A model generated the notes under the pieces. That model worked only from the letters and a program-made list of their open reading frames with translations. It was not told the origin of the DNA and made no database searches. A stretch of 64,000 nt of DNA from Polymorphum gilvum SL003B-26A1 (GTDB lineage: Bacteria > Pseudomonadota > Alphaproteobacteria > Rhizobiales > Stappiaceae). How positions within the stretch are numbered: position 1 is the first letter of the stretch; each line of letters opens with the position of its first letter. This document shows, in pieces, positions 16,482 through 25,638 of this stretch. The DNA is taken from the NCBI RefSeq assembly GCF_000192745.1, contig NC_015259.1, positions 2,123,001 through 2,187,000 of the forward strand. Reading direction: 5' to 3'. Position numbers and translations under genes: made by a program.

Positions 16482-17483
16482 CTACAGCTCCTTTTCGGCC
16501 TCTGCCAATGCCGCCGTCAGGCGGGCGCGGGCGACCGGATCCGGCGGCAGGCCGACGCGCAGCCAGGTCGGCGCGTAGTCGAAGACCCGGGTCCAGATGC
16601 GCCGGCGCGCCAGCGCCCGGTGCAGGCCGTGGGCGTTGCCGTGGGCGGCGAGGGCATAGAGCGTCGTGCCACCGAACACCGTCAGGCCGGCCTCCGACAG
16701 CGCCAGCGTGAGGTCGGCCATCTCGTCGGCCAGCCGGTTGCGCATTGCCTCCTGCCAGGGTTCGTCGGCCAGGGCGATGCGGCCGATCGCCAGCGCCGGG
16801 CCGCTGACGGCCCAGCTGTCCAGCTGTCCGGCAAGCCGGTCGGTCGCCTCCGGTGGGCCGGCCAGGAAGCCGAGCCGCAGGCCGGCGAGGCCGAAGAACT
16901 TGCCGAAGGAGCGCAGTACCAGAACCGGCTCGTCGGCGAGGTGCGGCAGCAGGCTGGCGCCGGGCACGACATCCGCGAAGGCCTCGTCGACGACCAGCCA
17001 GCCGCCGCGTGCCGCCATCTGGCGGGCGAGGTCGAGGAGGGATTTCGGGTCGCTGAGGCGGCCGTCCGGATTGTTCGGATTGACCAGCACGACGATCCGG
17101 GTTTGCGCTGGCGCGGCAAAGGGATGGCCGATTTCCGTGACCTGTCGCCCGGCCCGGCGCCAGGCCTCGGCATGGCTCGAATAGGTCGGCGAGACGACGG
17201 CGACGTCGCCGTCCGGCAGGATCAGCGGTAGCCAGGCCAGGATCGCCTGGGTTCCCGGCGCGGCGACGAGGCCGGTTGCCGGTGGACAGCGATAGGCCTT
17301 GCGCGCGGCGCCGAGCAGCCGGTCGAGCGCCGCCTGGGTCGGCAACTGCGTCCAGCAGTCCGTCGGCAGCGCGGCCGGGACGGGATAGGCATGCGGATTG
17401 ATGCCGGTCGACAGGTCGAGCCAGTCCCCGGTCCGTCCGCCGTAGCGTTCGCAGGCCTCGGCCAGGTCGCCGCCATGCTTCAT
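16482..17483 (-). CDS. cobC: Threonine-phosphate decarboxylase, class I/II aminotransferase fold
   Basis: 333 residues from the ATG at 17483 (MKHGGDLAEACERYGG), with AGGA/GGAGG upstream; a longer open frame reaching 17903 runs through the tRNA-Cys gene and is rejected. The start HGGDL and DLSTGINPHAYP are typical of CobC/CobD decarboxylases. VNPNNPDGRL, VVDEAFADV and the PLP lysine in LRSFGKFFGLAGLRLGF are visible. It converts L-threonine O-3-phosphate to (R)-1-amino-2-propanol phosphate. It is the first gene of the minus-strand cobC-cobD-DUF938 set. Confidence 0.93.
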   Translation of the reverse strand: MKHGGDLAEACERYGGRTGDWLDLSTGINPHAYPVPAALPTDCWTQLPTQAALDRLLGAARKAYRCPPATGLVAAPGTQAILAWLPLILPDGDVAVVSPTYSSHAEAWRRAGRQVTEIGHPFAAPAQTRIVVLVNPNNPDGRLSDPKSLLDLARQMAARGGWLVVDEAFADVVPGASLLPHLADEPVLVLRSFGKFFGLAGLRLGFLAGPPEATDRLAGQLDSWAVSGPALAIGRIALADEPWQEAMRNRLADEMADLTLALSEAGLTVFGGTTLYALAAHGNAHGLHRALARRRIWTRVFDYAPTWLRVGLPPDPVARARLTAALAEAEKEL

Positions 17484-17746
17484 TCCTGTCGGCCTCCCGC
17501 CATGACTGCCGTGCGCCCGGTCGGGTCCGGACGCAAGTCCCTCCGGTTGCCCGCTTTTTCCGCGCGGTTCAAGTGTTACCCGGGCCTGTGCGGCGATGCT
17601 GCGACGGGATGCGCGCATTTCTGGCCGATATGCGACATGTCGGCGCAGGGGCACGTCACGATGCCGGGCGCAAACAGGGGGGCAGCCGACCGCCCGACAG
17701 GGCGCCGGTTCGGCAAAGGGAAACGATTTCAGGAAATTGGAAGGTC

Positions 17747-17820
17747 TGGAGGCCTCGCCCGGAATCGAACCGGGGTACACGGATTTGCAATCCGCTGCGT
17801 CACCACTCCGCCACGAGGCC
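17747..17820 (-). tRNA. tRNA-Cys (GCA)
   Basis: A 74-nt cloverleaf on the minus strand. The acceptor stem pairs GGCCTCG with CGAGGCC, the discriminator is T (U), and CCA is encoded (17747-17749). The anticodon loop TTGCAAA gives GCA, and the T-loop is GGTTCGATTCC. Confidence 0.97.
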
Positions 17821-18050
17821 GAAAGACATCCGGCGCGCCCTGAGCGCGTCCGATGGCGGCGTTCATTAGCAGAGCCGGTAGCAAACCTCAATGGGCGTTC
17901 CACAGCTATTTGTTCCGGGGTAGAACGAGCAGGGCAGGCCCGGTCCGCATCTAACCCTTGTCAGGCCCGCCGGGCCTCGGTAAGGAACCGGTCGAGGATC
18001 GTCCGGCCAAGGGGCGTCAAGGGGCATCCGGCAGGCAGAAGAGGCTCGCG

Positions 18051-18713
18051 ATGGCTGACTATGCGCAATCCCGCACGCGGATGGTGAACACCCAGCTGAG
18101 GACGAACGACGTCACCGACCATCGGATCCTCGATGCGATGGAAAGCGTTCCGCGCGAGCTGTTTGTCGCCGCCTCCAGACGGCCGATCGCCTATATCGAC
18201 GAGGACATCGCCATTTCCGACGCGGCACCCGGCCGCTACCTGATGAAGCCGCATGTCTTCGCCAAGCTGATCCAGCTCGCCGCGGTCAGGCCCGAGGACG
18301 TTGTCCTGGTCGTCGGCGCCGGCTCCGGCTACAGCGCCGCCGTCCTGGCCAAGCTGGCCGGCATGGTCGTGGCCGTGGAGGAGAATCCGGATCTTGCCGC
18401 GATGGCGAGCGAGATCCTGGTGGAGCAGGGCATCGAGAACGCGGCGGTGATCGAGGGCAAGCTGACCGACGGCTGCGCCAGCGAAGGGCCCTACGACGTC
18501 ATCGTCTTCGATGGCGCCATCGAGGTGCTGCCCGAGCGGCTCGCCGGCCAGTTGAAGCGCGGCGGTCGCATGGTCGCGATCGAGGGGCGCGGCGGCGCCG
18601 GCATCGCGAAGCTCTATCAGGATTCGGGCGAATCGATCGGCGCGCGCTTCGCCTTCAATGCGTCCGCGCATGTCCTTCCGGGCTTTGAAAAGGCCCGGGA
18701 ATTCCAGTTCTGA
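18051..18713 (+). CDS. pcm: Protein-L-isoaspartate O-methyltransferase family protein
   Basis: 220 residues from the ATG at 18051 (MADYAQSRTRMVNTQLRTNDV), with AGAGG upstream. The early segment VPRELFV, the SAM loop VLVVGAGSGYSAAVLAKL, the acidic ribose ligand VAVEENP and the later ILVEQGIENAAVIEGKLTDG are PCMT features. The canonical enzyme repairs isoaspartyl damage; alphaproteobacterial members beside tolC form a divergent subgroup, so the activity is probable rather than certain. The order pcm-tolC-popZ-valS is common in Hyphomicrobiales. Confidence 0.85.
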   Translation: MADYAQSRTRMVNTQLRTNDVTDHRILDAMESVPRELFVAASRRPIAYIDEDIAISDAAPGRYLMKPHVFAKLIQLAAVRPEDVVLVVGAGSGYSAAVLAKLAGMVVAVEENPDLAAMASEILVEQGIENAAVIEGKLTDGCASEGPYDVIVFDGAIEVLPERLAGQLKRGGRMVAIEGRGGAGIAKLYQDSGESIGARFAFNASAHVLPGFEKAREFQF

Positions 18714-18826
18714 AGGCGACCCGGCCGGAACGGCTCGCAGCGGCCACATGCCGCGCTGCCCAAGGGCACCTGTTGCGCGCGTGCCGCAGGTGCAATGAAT
18801 GTTCGGTTAAAATCGCCGGGCTGGGT

Positions 18827-18853
18827 TTGCAGACTGGAGCGCGAGGCTATACT
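18827..18853 (+). promoter_or_regulatory. Candidate tolC promoter
   Basis: TTGCAG (18827-18832) and TATACT (18848-18853) are 15 bases apart; shifting the -35 by one base gives 16. The GTG start of tolC is 53 bases downstream and is preceded by AAGGGG. Confidence 0.4.
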
Positions 18854-18906
18854 GCTCCGGACTATCGAGCACGGGTGGGGGTCCGTGGCATAAGGGGCTG
18901 ACTTAA

Positions 18907-20268
18907 GTGCTTTTTCGCGTCTCACTGACCGCCGCCTTCACAGGCCTCGCCGTCCTGTCCGCAACCTCCCTGGCGACCGCGGAAACGATTACCGAAGCGC
19001 TCGCCCTGGCTTACGCGAACAATCCGACGCTCAACGCGGCGCGCGCCCAACTGCGCGGCGTCGACGAGAACGTGCCCCAGGCGCTGTCGGGCTGGCGGCC
19101 GACGGTCACGGCGGGCGCCGGCGTCGGCGGCATCCGCTCCAGCGCCGCGGGCCGCGAGACCTACCGCAACAACGCGTCGATCTCGCTGAGCGTGCAGCAG
19201 GCGCTGTTCCGCGGCTTTCGGACCGTCAACTCGACGCGCCAGGCCGAGGCGATCGTGCGCGCGCAGCGCGAAAGCCTGAACGCGACCGAGCAGGACGTCC
19301 TCCTGTCGGCGGCCCAGGCTTATGTCGACGTGATCCGCGACACCGCCCTCGTCTCGCTCCAGCGCAGCGATCTTGAGTTCCTCGGCGAACAGGTCCGCGC
19401 CGCGCGCGACCGGTTCGAGGTCGGGGAAGGGACGCGCACCGACGTCTCCCAGGCCGAAGCACGCTATGCCGAGGCCCAGGCCAACCTGAACTCCGCCATC
19501 GCCAATCTGACCTCCAGCCGGGCGGTCTATCGCCAGATCGTCGGCGTCGAGGCGCGCAACCTCTCGGCCAGCACGGCGATCAGCCGGTTCGTGCCGAAGT
19601 CGATGGACGAGGCCATGCGCATCGGCGACCAGATGCAGCCTTTGATCAGGCAGGCCCAGCACCTGGTGGATGCCGCCACATTCAGCGTCAAGACTATCGA
19701 GGGCGAACTGCTGCCCACCGTGTCGCTGGAAGGATCGATCGAACGGCAGTGGAACCCGTCGTCGTCGGTCAGCACCAGCAACAGCGCCTCCGTCTTCGGG
19801 CGCGTTAGCATCCCGATCTACCAGGGCGGCGCCGTCCACTCGCGGGTGCGCCAGGCCAAGGAGGAACTCGGCCAGGCGCAGATCCAGCTCGATGTCGTGC
19901 GTGACCGCATTCGCGCCAACGTGATCTCTGCTTGGGGCCAGTACCAGGCCGCCGAAGCCTCGATCAGCGCGGCCCAGGCGGCGGTCTCGGCGCAGCAGCT
20001 GGCGCTGGAAGGCGTCATCGAGGAACAGCGTGTCGGCCAGCGGACGACGCTGGACGTGCTCGACGCCCAGCGCGAACTGGTCAACCAGCGGGTCAACCTG
20101 GTGACGGCGCAGCGCAACCGGATCGTCGGCGGCTACCAGCTCGTTTCCGCGATCGGCCGGCTGGACGCCGAATTCCTCGGCCTGCCGGTCGCCCGCTACG
20201 AGCCGACCCAGCACTACGAAAAGGTGCGCGACAAGTGGTTCGGCCTGCGCACGCCGGACGGCCGCTGA
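18907..20268 (+). CDS. tolC: TolC-family outer-membrane efflux protein
   Basis: 453 residues from a GTG at 18907, with AAGGGG (18891-18896) as ribosome-binding site. The signal peptide runs to about residue 24 (SLATA|ETITEALALAYANNP). Two repeats of the outer-membrane efflux domain follow: the first holds PTLNAARAQLRG and QALFRGFRT, the second IEGELLPTVSLEGS and IPIYQGGAVHSRVRQAKEEL, with long coiled-coil helices rich in Ala and Gln. It forms the trimeric exit duct for type I secretion and RND pumps; no pump partner is encoded here. Confidence 0.93.
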   Translation: MLFRVSLTAAFTGLAVLSATSLATAETITEALALAYANNPTLNAARAQLRGVDENVPQALSGWRPTVTAGAGVGGIRSSAAGRETYRNNASISLSVQQALFRGFRTVNSTRQAEAIVRAQRESLNATEQDVLLSAAQAYVDVIRDTALVSLQRSDLEFLGEQVRAARDRFEVGEGTRTDVSQAEARYAEAQANLNSAIANLTSSRAVYRQIVGVEARNLSASTAISRFVPKSMDEAMRIGDQMQPLIRQAQHLVDAATFSVKTIEGELLPTVSLEGSIERQWNPSSSVSTSNSASVFGRVSIPIYQGGAVHSRVRQAKEELGQAQIQLDVVRDRIRANVISAWGQYQAAEASISAAQAAVSAQQLALEGVIEEQRVGQRTTLDVLDAQRELVNQRVNLVTAQRNRIVGGYQLVSAIGRLDAEFLGLPVARYEPTQHYEKVRDKWFGLRTPDGR

Positions 20269-20305
20269 GCTGGCCGCGGCGGGCGAATCGCCGCAACGCG
20301 TTGTC

Positions 20306-20325
20306 CCCGCAGGGCGGGTTTCTTT
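20306..20325 (+). terminator. Weak intrinsic terminator after tolC
   Basis: A short GC stem, CCCGC (20306-20310) with GCGGG (20314-20318) around AGG, is followed by TTTCTTT, 38 bases past the tolC stop. Confidence 0.4.
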
Positions 20326-20504
20326 CCGAGGAAGCGTCAAGCATCCGCAAACCGCCTGTTTCCCCTGCATTAGGAGGGGATAAGGGCGTTTGCGCCGCTG
20401 GGTCAGCTTTTCGCTGCCAAAGCCTCGCGTCATACTTGGATTAACCGAATCGTAACAGTTGGGCTGTGCGACGGTGCGTAGGCGATTCAGTGCTGGGGGA
20501 ACTC

Positions 20505-21185
20505 ATGTCCAAGGCGAGTCAGGCCCAAGAACCCTCGATGGAGGAGATCCTTGCGTCGATACGCCGGATCATTTCGGATGAGGAAAGCCCGGCAGGCGGC
20601 AAGGAAGGCGAGGGCGATGCGGACGTCCTCGATTCGTTCGGTGCAGCGGGTGGCGACGACGTCGAGATGTCCCAGGACGATCTCGACAAGCTGTTCGATT
20701 CCGATGATTCGTCCGGCGATGCGGACATGGCGGCGTTCGACGAGGAAGACGCCGACGACGTGCTCGAACTGACCGAGGAACTGGCGGTCGACGACGACGA
20801 GGAGGGCTCCGGCGAGGATCCGTTCGCCATCGATGTCGAAGCCGTCGTCGATGATGGCGACATCGCCTTCGTCGACGACGACGTGCTGCCGATCGAACCG
20901 GCGAAGGCGCGCCCGGCTCCGGTCATGACCTCCAGCATCGATCTCGACAGCCTGGAGCCCCTGGAGGACGAGGCGCCGCTGACTTCGGACATGACCGGAG
21001 CGGCCGTGCATGCGGCGTTCGAGAACCTGTCGACCACCGTCCTGAATGCCAATGCCCGCACCCTTGAGGATCTGGTCAAGGACATGCTGCGGCCGATGCT
21101 CAAGGCCTGGCTCGACCAGAACCTGCCCGGCATGGTCGAGCGACTGGTGCGCCAGGAAATCGAGCGGGTAACCCGCAAGCGCTGA
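20505..21185 (+). CDS. popZ: PopZ polar organizing protein (DUF2497)
   Basis: 226 residues from the ATG at 20505 (MSKASQAQEPS), with GGGGGA upstream. The N-terminal helix SMEEILASIRRIISDEE is the conserved client-binding region. A strongly Asp/Glu-rich disordered middle (about 25-150) follows. The C-terminal helices TLEDLVKDMLRPMLKAWLDQ and NLPGMVERLVRQEIERV form the oligomerisation region. PopZ condenses at the cell pole and anchors ParB and signalling proteins in alphaproteobacteria. It lies between tolC and valS, as is usual in the order, and is followed by a good terminator. Confidence 0.93.
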   Translation: MSKASQAQEPSMEEILASIRRIISDEESPAGGKEGEGDADVLDSFGAAGGDDVEMSQDDLDKLFDSDDSSGDADMAAFDEEDADDVLELTEELAVDDDEEGSGEDPFAIDVEAVVDDGDIAFVDDDVLPIEPAKARPAPVMTSSIDLDSLEPLEDEAPLTSDMTGAAVHAAFENLSTTVLNANARTLEDLVKDMLRPMLKAWLDQNLPGMVERLVRQEIERVTRKR

Positions 21186-21213
21186 CGGTCGGACCGTTCG
21201 GGACGTCGAGACA

Positions 21214-21238
21214 ACGCCGCCGTCGGGCGGCGTTTTTC
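21214..21238 (+). terminator. Intrinsic terminator after popZ
   Basis: ACGCCGCC (21214-21221) pairs perfectly with GGCGGCGT (21226-21233) around a GTCG loop and runs directly into TTTT. It separates popZ from valS. Confidence 0.9.
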
Positions 21239-21344
21239 GTTGCTGCCGGGCCGTTGCCGGCCGCCTGGCGGTGCGTCGGCTGTTGACTTGCCGGGCCCCA
21301 TCCGATTTACACCCTTGCGACAGTTCAAGCTTTCGAGTGCGTCC

Positions 21345-24182
21345 ATGCTGGAAAAGACCTACGACGCCGCGTCCGTCGAGCCGCGGATCTACGACACCTG
21401 GGAAAAGGCCGAAGCCTTCAGCGCCGGTGCCGGCGCGGGCGCAGGTTCGCCCTCCTACACCATCGTGATCCCGCCGCCGAACGTCACCGGCTCGCTGCAC
21501 ATGGGGCACGCGCTCAACAACACGCTGCAGGACGTACTGGTGCGCTTCGAGCGCATGCGCGGCAAGGACGTGCTGTGGCAGCCGGGTATGGACCATGCCG
21601 GCATCGCGACCCAGATGGTGGTCGAGCGCCAGCTCATGGAGCGCCAGGAACCGGGCCGGCGCGACATGGGCCGCGACGCCTTCGTCCAGCGGGTGTGGGA
21701 ATGGAAGGCCGAATCCGGCGGCATGATCCTCAACCAGCTCAAGCGCCTGGGCGCCTCCTGCGACTGGAGCCGCGAACGCTTCACCATGGACGAGGGCCTG
21801 TCGGCGGCGGTTCTCGAAGTGTTCGTCTCGCTCTACAGGGACGGCCTGATCTACAAGGATAAGCGGCTGGTCAACTGGGATCCGAAGCTCCTGACCGCGA
21901 TTTCCGACCTGGAGGTCCAGCAGGTCGAGCTCAAGGGCAACCTGTGGCACTTCCGCTATCCGCTGGAAGACGGTCTGACCTATCGCCACCCGGTCGCCTT
22001 CGACGAGGATGGCACCCCGACCGAGTTCGAGATCCGCGACTACATCGTCGTGGCGACGACCCGTCCGGAGACCATGCTCGGCGACACGGCGGTGGCCGTG
22101 AACCCGGAGGATCCGCGCTACCGGGACCTGATCGGCCGGCACGTGATCCTGCCGCTGGTCGGCCGGCGCATCCCGATCGTCGGCGACGACTACGCCGACC
22201 CGACCGCCGGTTCGGGCGCAGTCAAGATCACGCCTGCCCATGATTTCAACGACTTCGAGGTCGGCAAGCGGCATGATCTGCCGATGATCAGCGTGCTCGA
22301 CCGCGAGGCCCGGGTGATCCTGAAGGACAACGCGGAGTTCCTCGCCGGCGTCGCCAAGGGCGCGATGCTCGACGAGACCATCGCCGCCTTCGACGGCCTC
22401 GACCGCTTCGCCGCCCGCAAGCGCCTGGTCGAACGCATGGAGGCGGCCGGCTGCCTCGACCGCATCGAGGACCATGTCCACATGGTCCCGCACGGCGACC
22501 GCGGCGGCGTGCCGATCGAGCCGCTGCTGACAGACCAGTGGTACGTCGACGCCGCGACCCTGGCGAAGCCGGCCATCGCGTCGGTGCGCGAGGGTCGCAC
22601 CAGCTTCGTGCCGAAGAACTGGGAAAAGACCTATTTCGAGTGGATGGAGAACATCCAGCCCTGGTGCATCTCGCGCCAGCTGTGGTGGGGCCACCAGATT
22701 CCGGCCTGGTACGGACCAGACGGCCACCTGTTCGTGGAAAAGGACGAGGCAACGGCCCTGGCCGCTGCGCAGGCGCATTACGGCACGCCGGTGCGTGTCG
22801 TCGCGATGGAGCAGGCGCTCGCCGCCTGGGAGAAAGGCACGGCGACGACAGAGACGCTCCTCTACCGCGACGAGGACGTGCTCGACACCTGGTTCTCGTC
22901 GGCGCTGTGGCCGTTCTCGACGCTCGGCTGGCCGGACAAGACGCCGGAACTCGCCCGCTATTTTCCGACCTCGGTGCTGATCACCGGCTTCGACATCATC
23001 TTCTTCTGGGTCGCCCGGATGATGATGATGTCGCTGCACTTCATGAAGACCGAGCCGTTCGAGACGGTCTACATCCATGCCCTCGTGCGCGACGAGAAGG
23101 GGCAGAAGATGTCGAAGTCGAAGGGCAACGTCATCGACCCGCTGTCGCTGGTCGAGGAGTTCGGCGCCGATGCGCTGCGCTTCACGCTGACGGCCATGGC
23201 GGCGCAGGGGCGCGACATCAAGCTGGCGACCAGCCGCGTCGGCGGCTACCGCAACTTCGCCACCAAGCTGTGGAACGCCGCCCGCTTCGCCGAGATGAAC
23301 GGCTGCCGGCGGGTCGCCGGTTTCGATCCGAACGGTGTCACACATACGCTCAACCGCTGGATCGCGACCGAGACCGGACGCTGCGCGGAGGAAGTGACCG
23401 CGGCGCTGGAAAGCTACCGGTTCAACGACGCGGCAAACGTGGTCTACCGCTTCGTCTGGAACACCTATTGCGACTGGTTCCTGGAACTGGCCAAGCCCGT
23501 CTTCAACGGCTCGGACGAGGCGGTCAAGGCCGAGACCCGGGCGACTGCGGCCTGGGCGCTCGACGAGATCCTCAAGATCCTGCATCCGTTCATGCCGTTC
23601 CTGACCGAGGAACTGTGGGCGCGCCTCGGCGACGGCGCCGAGCTTCCCGGCGGCCGGCTGCTGATGCTGACGCCGTGGCCCACGGCGACCATGGCCGACG
23701 CGGCATCGGCGGACGAGATCAACTGGCTGGTCGAGCTGATCTCGGAAATCCGCTCGGTGCGGGCAGAGATGAACGTTCCGGCCGGCGCGCAGGTGCCGAT
23801 CGTCATCGTCGGTGCCGGCGAGACGACGCTGTCGCGCATCCGGACCCACGAGGCGGCCATCCTGCGTCTCGCCCGAGCCGATAGCATCGCCCTTGCCGAC
23901 GTCCTGCCCAAGGGGGCCGCGCAGATCATCATCGGCGATGCCACGGTCTGCCTGCCGCTGGAGGGCGTCATCGATCTCGATGCCGAGCGGGCACGGCTCG
24001 AAAAGGAGCTCGACAAGCTCGATGGCGAGATCGTACGGATCGAGAAGAAGCTCTCCAATCCGAGCTTCGTCGAGCGGGCGCCGGAAGAGGTGGTCGAGGG
24101 CGAAAGGGAGAAGCTGGCCGAATTCGCCGCCCGCAAGGAGCAGATGCGCGCGGCGTTGCAACGCCTGTCGGCGGCCGCATGA
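21345..24182 (+). CDS. valS: Valyl-tRNA synthetase
   Basis: 945 residues from the ATG at 21345 (MLEKTYDAASVEPRIYDTWE), the usual length for bacterial ValRS. This class I enzyme carries the HIGH-type motif HMGH (52-55, in PPNVTGSLHMGHALN), a CP1 editing domain (about 200-340, with TTRPETMLGDTAVAVNP), the tryptophan-rich ENIQPWCISRQLWWGH region, and KMSKS (588-592). The anticodon-binding domain contains NTYCDWFLELAKP. A C-terminal coiled coil (about 875-945) ends the protein. It charges tRNA-Val; a tRNA-Val gene is in this window at 58865. Confidence 0.97.
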   Translation: MLEKTYDAASVEPRIYDTWEKAEAFSAGAGAGAGSPSYTIVIPPPNVTGSLHMGHALNNTLQDVLVRFERMRGKDVLWQPGMDHAGIATQMVVERQLMERQEPGRRDMGRDAFVQRVWEWKAESGGMILNQLKRLGASCDWSRERFTMDEGLSAAVLEVFVSLYRDGLIYKDKRLVNWDPKLLTAISDLEVQQVELKGNLWHFRYPLEDGLTYRHPVAFDEDGTPTEFEIRDYIVVATTRPETMLGDTAVAVNPEDPRYRDLIGRHVILPLVGRRIPIVGDDYADPTAGSGAVKITPAHDFNDFEVGKRHDLPMISVLDREARVILKDNAEFLAGVAKGAMLDETIAAFDGLDRFAARKRLVERMEAAGCLDRIEDHVHMVPHGDRGGVPIEPLLTDQWYVDAATLAKPAIASVREGRTSFVPKNWEKTYFEWMENIQPWCISRQLWWGHQIPAWYGPDGHLFVEKDEATALAAAQAHYGTPVRVVAMEQALAAWEKGTATTETLLYRDEDVLDTWFSSALWPFSTLGWPDKTPELARYFPTSVLITGFDIIFFWVARMMMMSLHFMKTEPFETVYIHALVRDEKGQKMSKSKGNVIDPLSLVEEFGADALRFTLTAMAAQGRDIKLATSRVGGYRNFATKLWNAARFAEMNGCRRVAGFDPNGVTHTLNRWIATETGRCAEEVTAALESYRFNDAANVVYRFVWNTYCDWFLELAKPVFNGSDEAVKAETRATAAWALDEILKILHPFMPFLTEELWARLGDGAELPGGRLLMLTPWPTATMADAASADEINWLVELISEIRSVRAEMNVPAGAQVPIVIVGAGETTLSRIRTHEAAILRLARADSIALADVLPKGAAQIIIGDATVCLPLEGVIDLDAERARLEKELDKLDGEIVRIEKKLSNPSFVERAPEEVVEGEREKLAEFAARKEQMRAALQRLSAAA

Positions 24183-24303
24183 CGCGGGCGCGCGTCGCCG
24201 GCCGAACGGTCCTGCGGCGCGCGAAGCCTTTTCGGAGCCGCAATCCGATGCTACATCCGCCCCGACAGCCAGTCTCGCCAGCCAGTCTTTCCAGAAGGAC
24301 ATC

Positions 24304-24864
24304 ATGCGGCACTTGAACAAGACCATCGCCCGTTTCGGCAGCCGCGCCGCAGCGCTGAGCGGCCTTGTGGCCCTGGCGGCGGGGATCGTGACCGCAGGGC
24401 CGGCGCATGCCGACAAGATCGAGAATCCGGTCGCCGTGTTCTCCGGCCTCGACAAGATCACCGGCCGCATCATTTCCTTCGACGTCTACATCGGCGAGAC
24501 GGTTCAGTTCGGTGCGCTGCAGGTGACGCCGCGGGTGTGCTATTCACGCCCGCAGACCGAGACGCCGCAGACCGACGCCTTCGTCCAGGTCGACGAGATC
24601 ACGCTCAACAATGAGGTCCGGCGCATATTCTCCGGCTGGATGTTCGCGGCCAGCCCGGGCCTGCATGCGGTCGAACATGCCGTCTACGACGTCTGGTTGA
24701 CCGATTGCAGGATGACCTCTTCCGTGCCGCCGCCTGAAGGCTACTCCGGACCGCCGGTCGCTGCGAGCGTGCCGGAAGGCGAGGACGGGCTGGCTGGCCC
24801 GGGCGCCGGATCCGGCATCGATATGGGCGTACCGGGTCTGCCGCGGCCCAAGCCGGCATTCTAG
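24304..24864 (+). CDS. DUF2155 domain-containing secreted protein
   Basis: 186 residues from the ATG at 24304, with AAGGACATC upstream. The signal peptide runs to about residue 36 (AGPAHA|DKIENPVAVF). The core (about 37-140), with FSGLDKITGRIISFDVYIGETVQFGALQV and CYSRPQTETPQTDAFVQVDE, is the DUF2155 family, widespread in alphaproteobacteria with no settled function. A Pro/Gly-rich tail follows. Two cysteines in the mature part could form a disulfide. It lies 121 bases after valS. Confidence 0.85.
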   Translation: MRHLNKTIARFGSRAAALSGLVALAAGIVTAGPAHADKIENPVAVFSGLDKITGRIISFDVYIGETVQFGALQVTPRVCYSRPQTETPQTDAFVQVDEITLNNEVRRIFSGWMFAASPGLHAVEHAVYDVWLTDCRMTSSVPPPEGYSGPPVAASVPEGEDGLAGPGAGSGIDMGVPGLPRPKPAF

Positions 24865-24915
24865 GTCGGGCGCTGCCGGAGCAGAAAAGGTCGACAGTCT
24901 GGACGGCGAGTCCAG

Positions 24916-25620
24916 TCAGGATGCGCTGTCGGCATCAGCCAGGGACGCCGTCCAGGCGTCCAGGACGGACAGGACGTCGGCCCCGCTCGCGTCGGCACGC
25001 AGCGCGTGGAAATCTCCCTCGACCTTGAGGGCGTCCCGCAGCAGGCGGTCATAGGCGGCCTTGGGGACCTCGATCGTGCCGAAGCGGCTCAGGTGCTCGG
25101 TGACGAACTGGGTGTCGAGCAACGTGTAGCCGCCGGCGATCAGGCGCGCGACCAGATGGGTCAGGCACACCTTCGACGCGTCGCGTTCGTGCGTGAACAT
25201 GCTCTCACCGAAGAAGGCGCCGGCAAGGCTGACGCCGTAGAGGCCGCCGACGAGGCGGCCGTCGCGCCAGGCCTCGACCGTATGGCAGTAGCCGAGGTCG
25301 TAGAGCTCGCCGTAGAGGCGGCGGATCTGCCGGTTGATCCAGGTCTTGCGCCGTCCCGGCGCAGGCGCCGCGCAGCCGTCGACGACGGCCTGGAAATCCG
25401 TGTCGATGCGGATCTCGAAGTCGTCCGCGCGGACGGTACGGCGCAGGCGCTTCGGCAGGTGGAAGCCGTCGAGAGGCAGAATTCCGCGCTGTTCCGGCTC
25501 GATCCAGAACAGGCCCGGGTCGTCCGCGGACTCAGCCATGGGGAAAATGCCGCAGGCATAGGCCTTAAGCAGCACCTGCGGCGTGATCTCCAGAACGATG
25601 TCATCCTTCTGACCGGCCAT
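24916..25620 (-). CDS. aat: Leucyl/phenylalanyl-tRNA--protein transferase
   Basis: 234 residues. The start region [34 protein letters not shown] is diagnostic, as are GCYLG-type segments read here as [22 protein letters not shown] and [20 protein letters not shown]. It transfers Leu or Phe from tRNA to proteins with N-terminal Arg or Lys, marking them for ClpS-ClpAP (N-degron pathway). It is the last gene of the minus-strand run aroQ-accB-accC-aat, 18 bases after accC. Confidence 0.96.
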   Translation of the reverse strand: MAGQKDDIVLEITPQVLLKAYACGIFPMAESADDPGLFWIEPEQRGILPLDGFHLPKRLRRTVRADDFEIRIDTDFQAVVDGCAAPAPGRRKTWINRQIRRLYGELYDLGYCHTVEAWRDGRLVGGLYGVSLAGAFFGESMFTHERDASKVCLTHLVARLIAGGYTLLDTQFVTEHLSRFGTIEVPKAAYDRLLRDALKVEGDFHALRADASGADVLSVLDAWTASLADADSAS

Positions 25621-25638
25621 GGCGGCGTGCCTTTTGGC

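Noticed and set aside
20487-24473. A 1328-codon minus-strand open frame opposite popZ and valS
   Set aside because: Long antisense frames are expected opposite high-GC genes; the product is Arg/Gly/Asp-rich with no domain, while ValRS motifs are complete on the plus strand.
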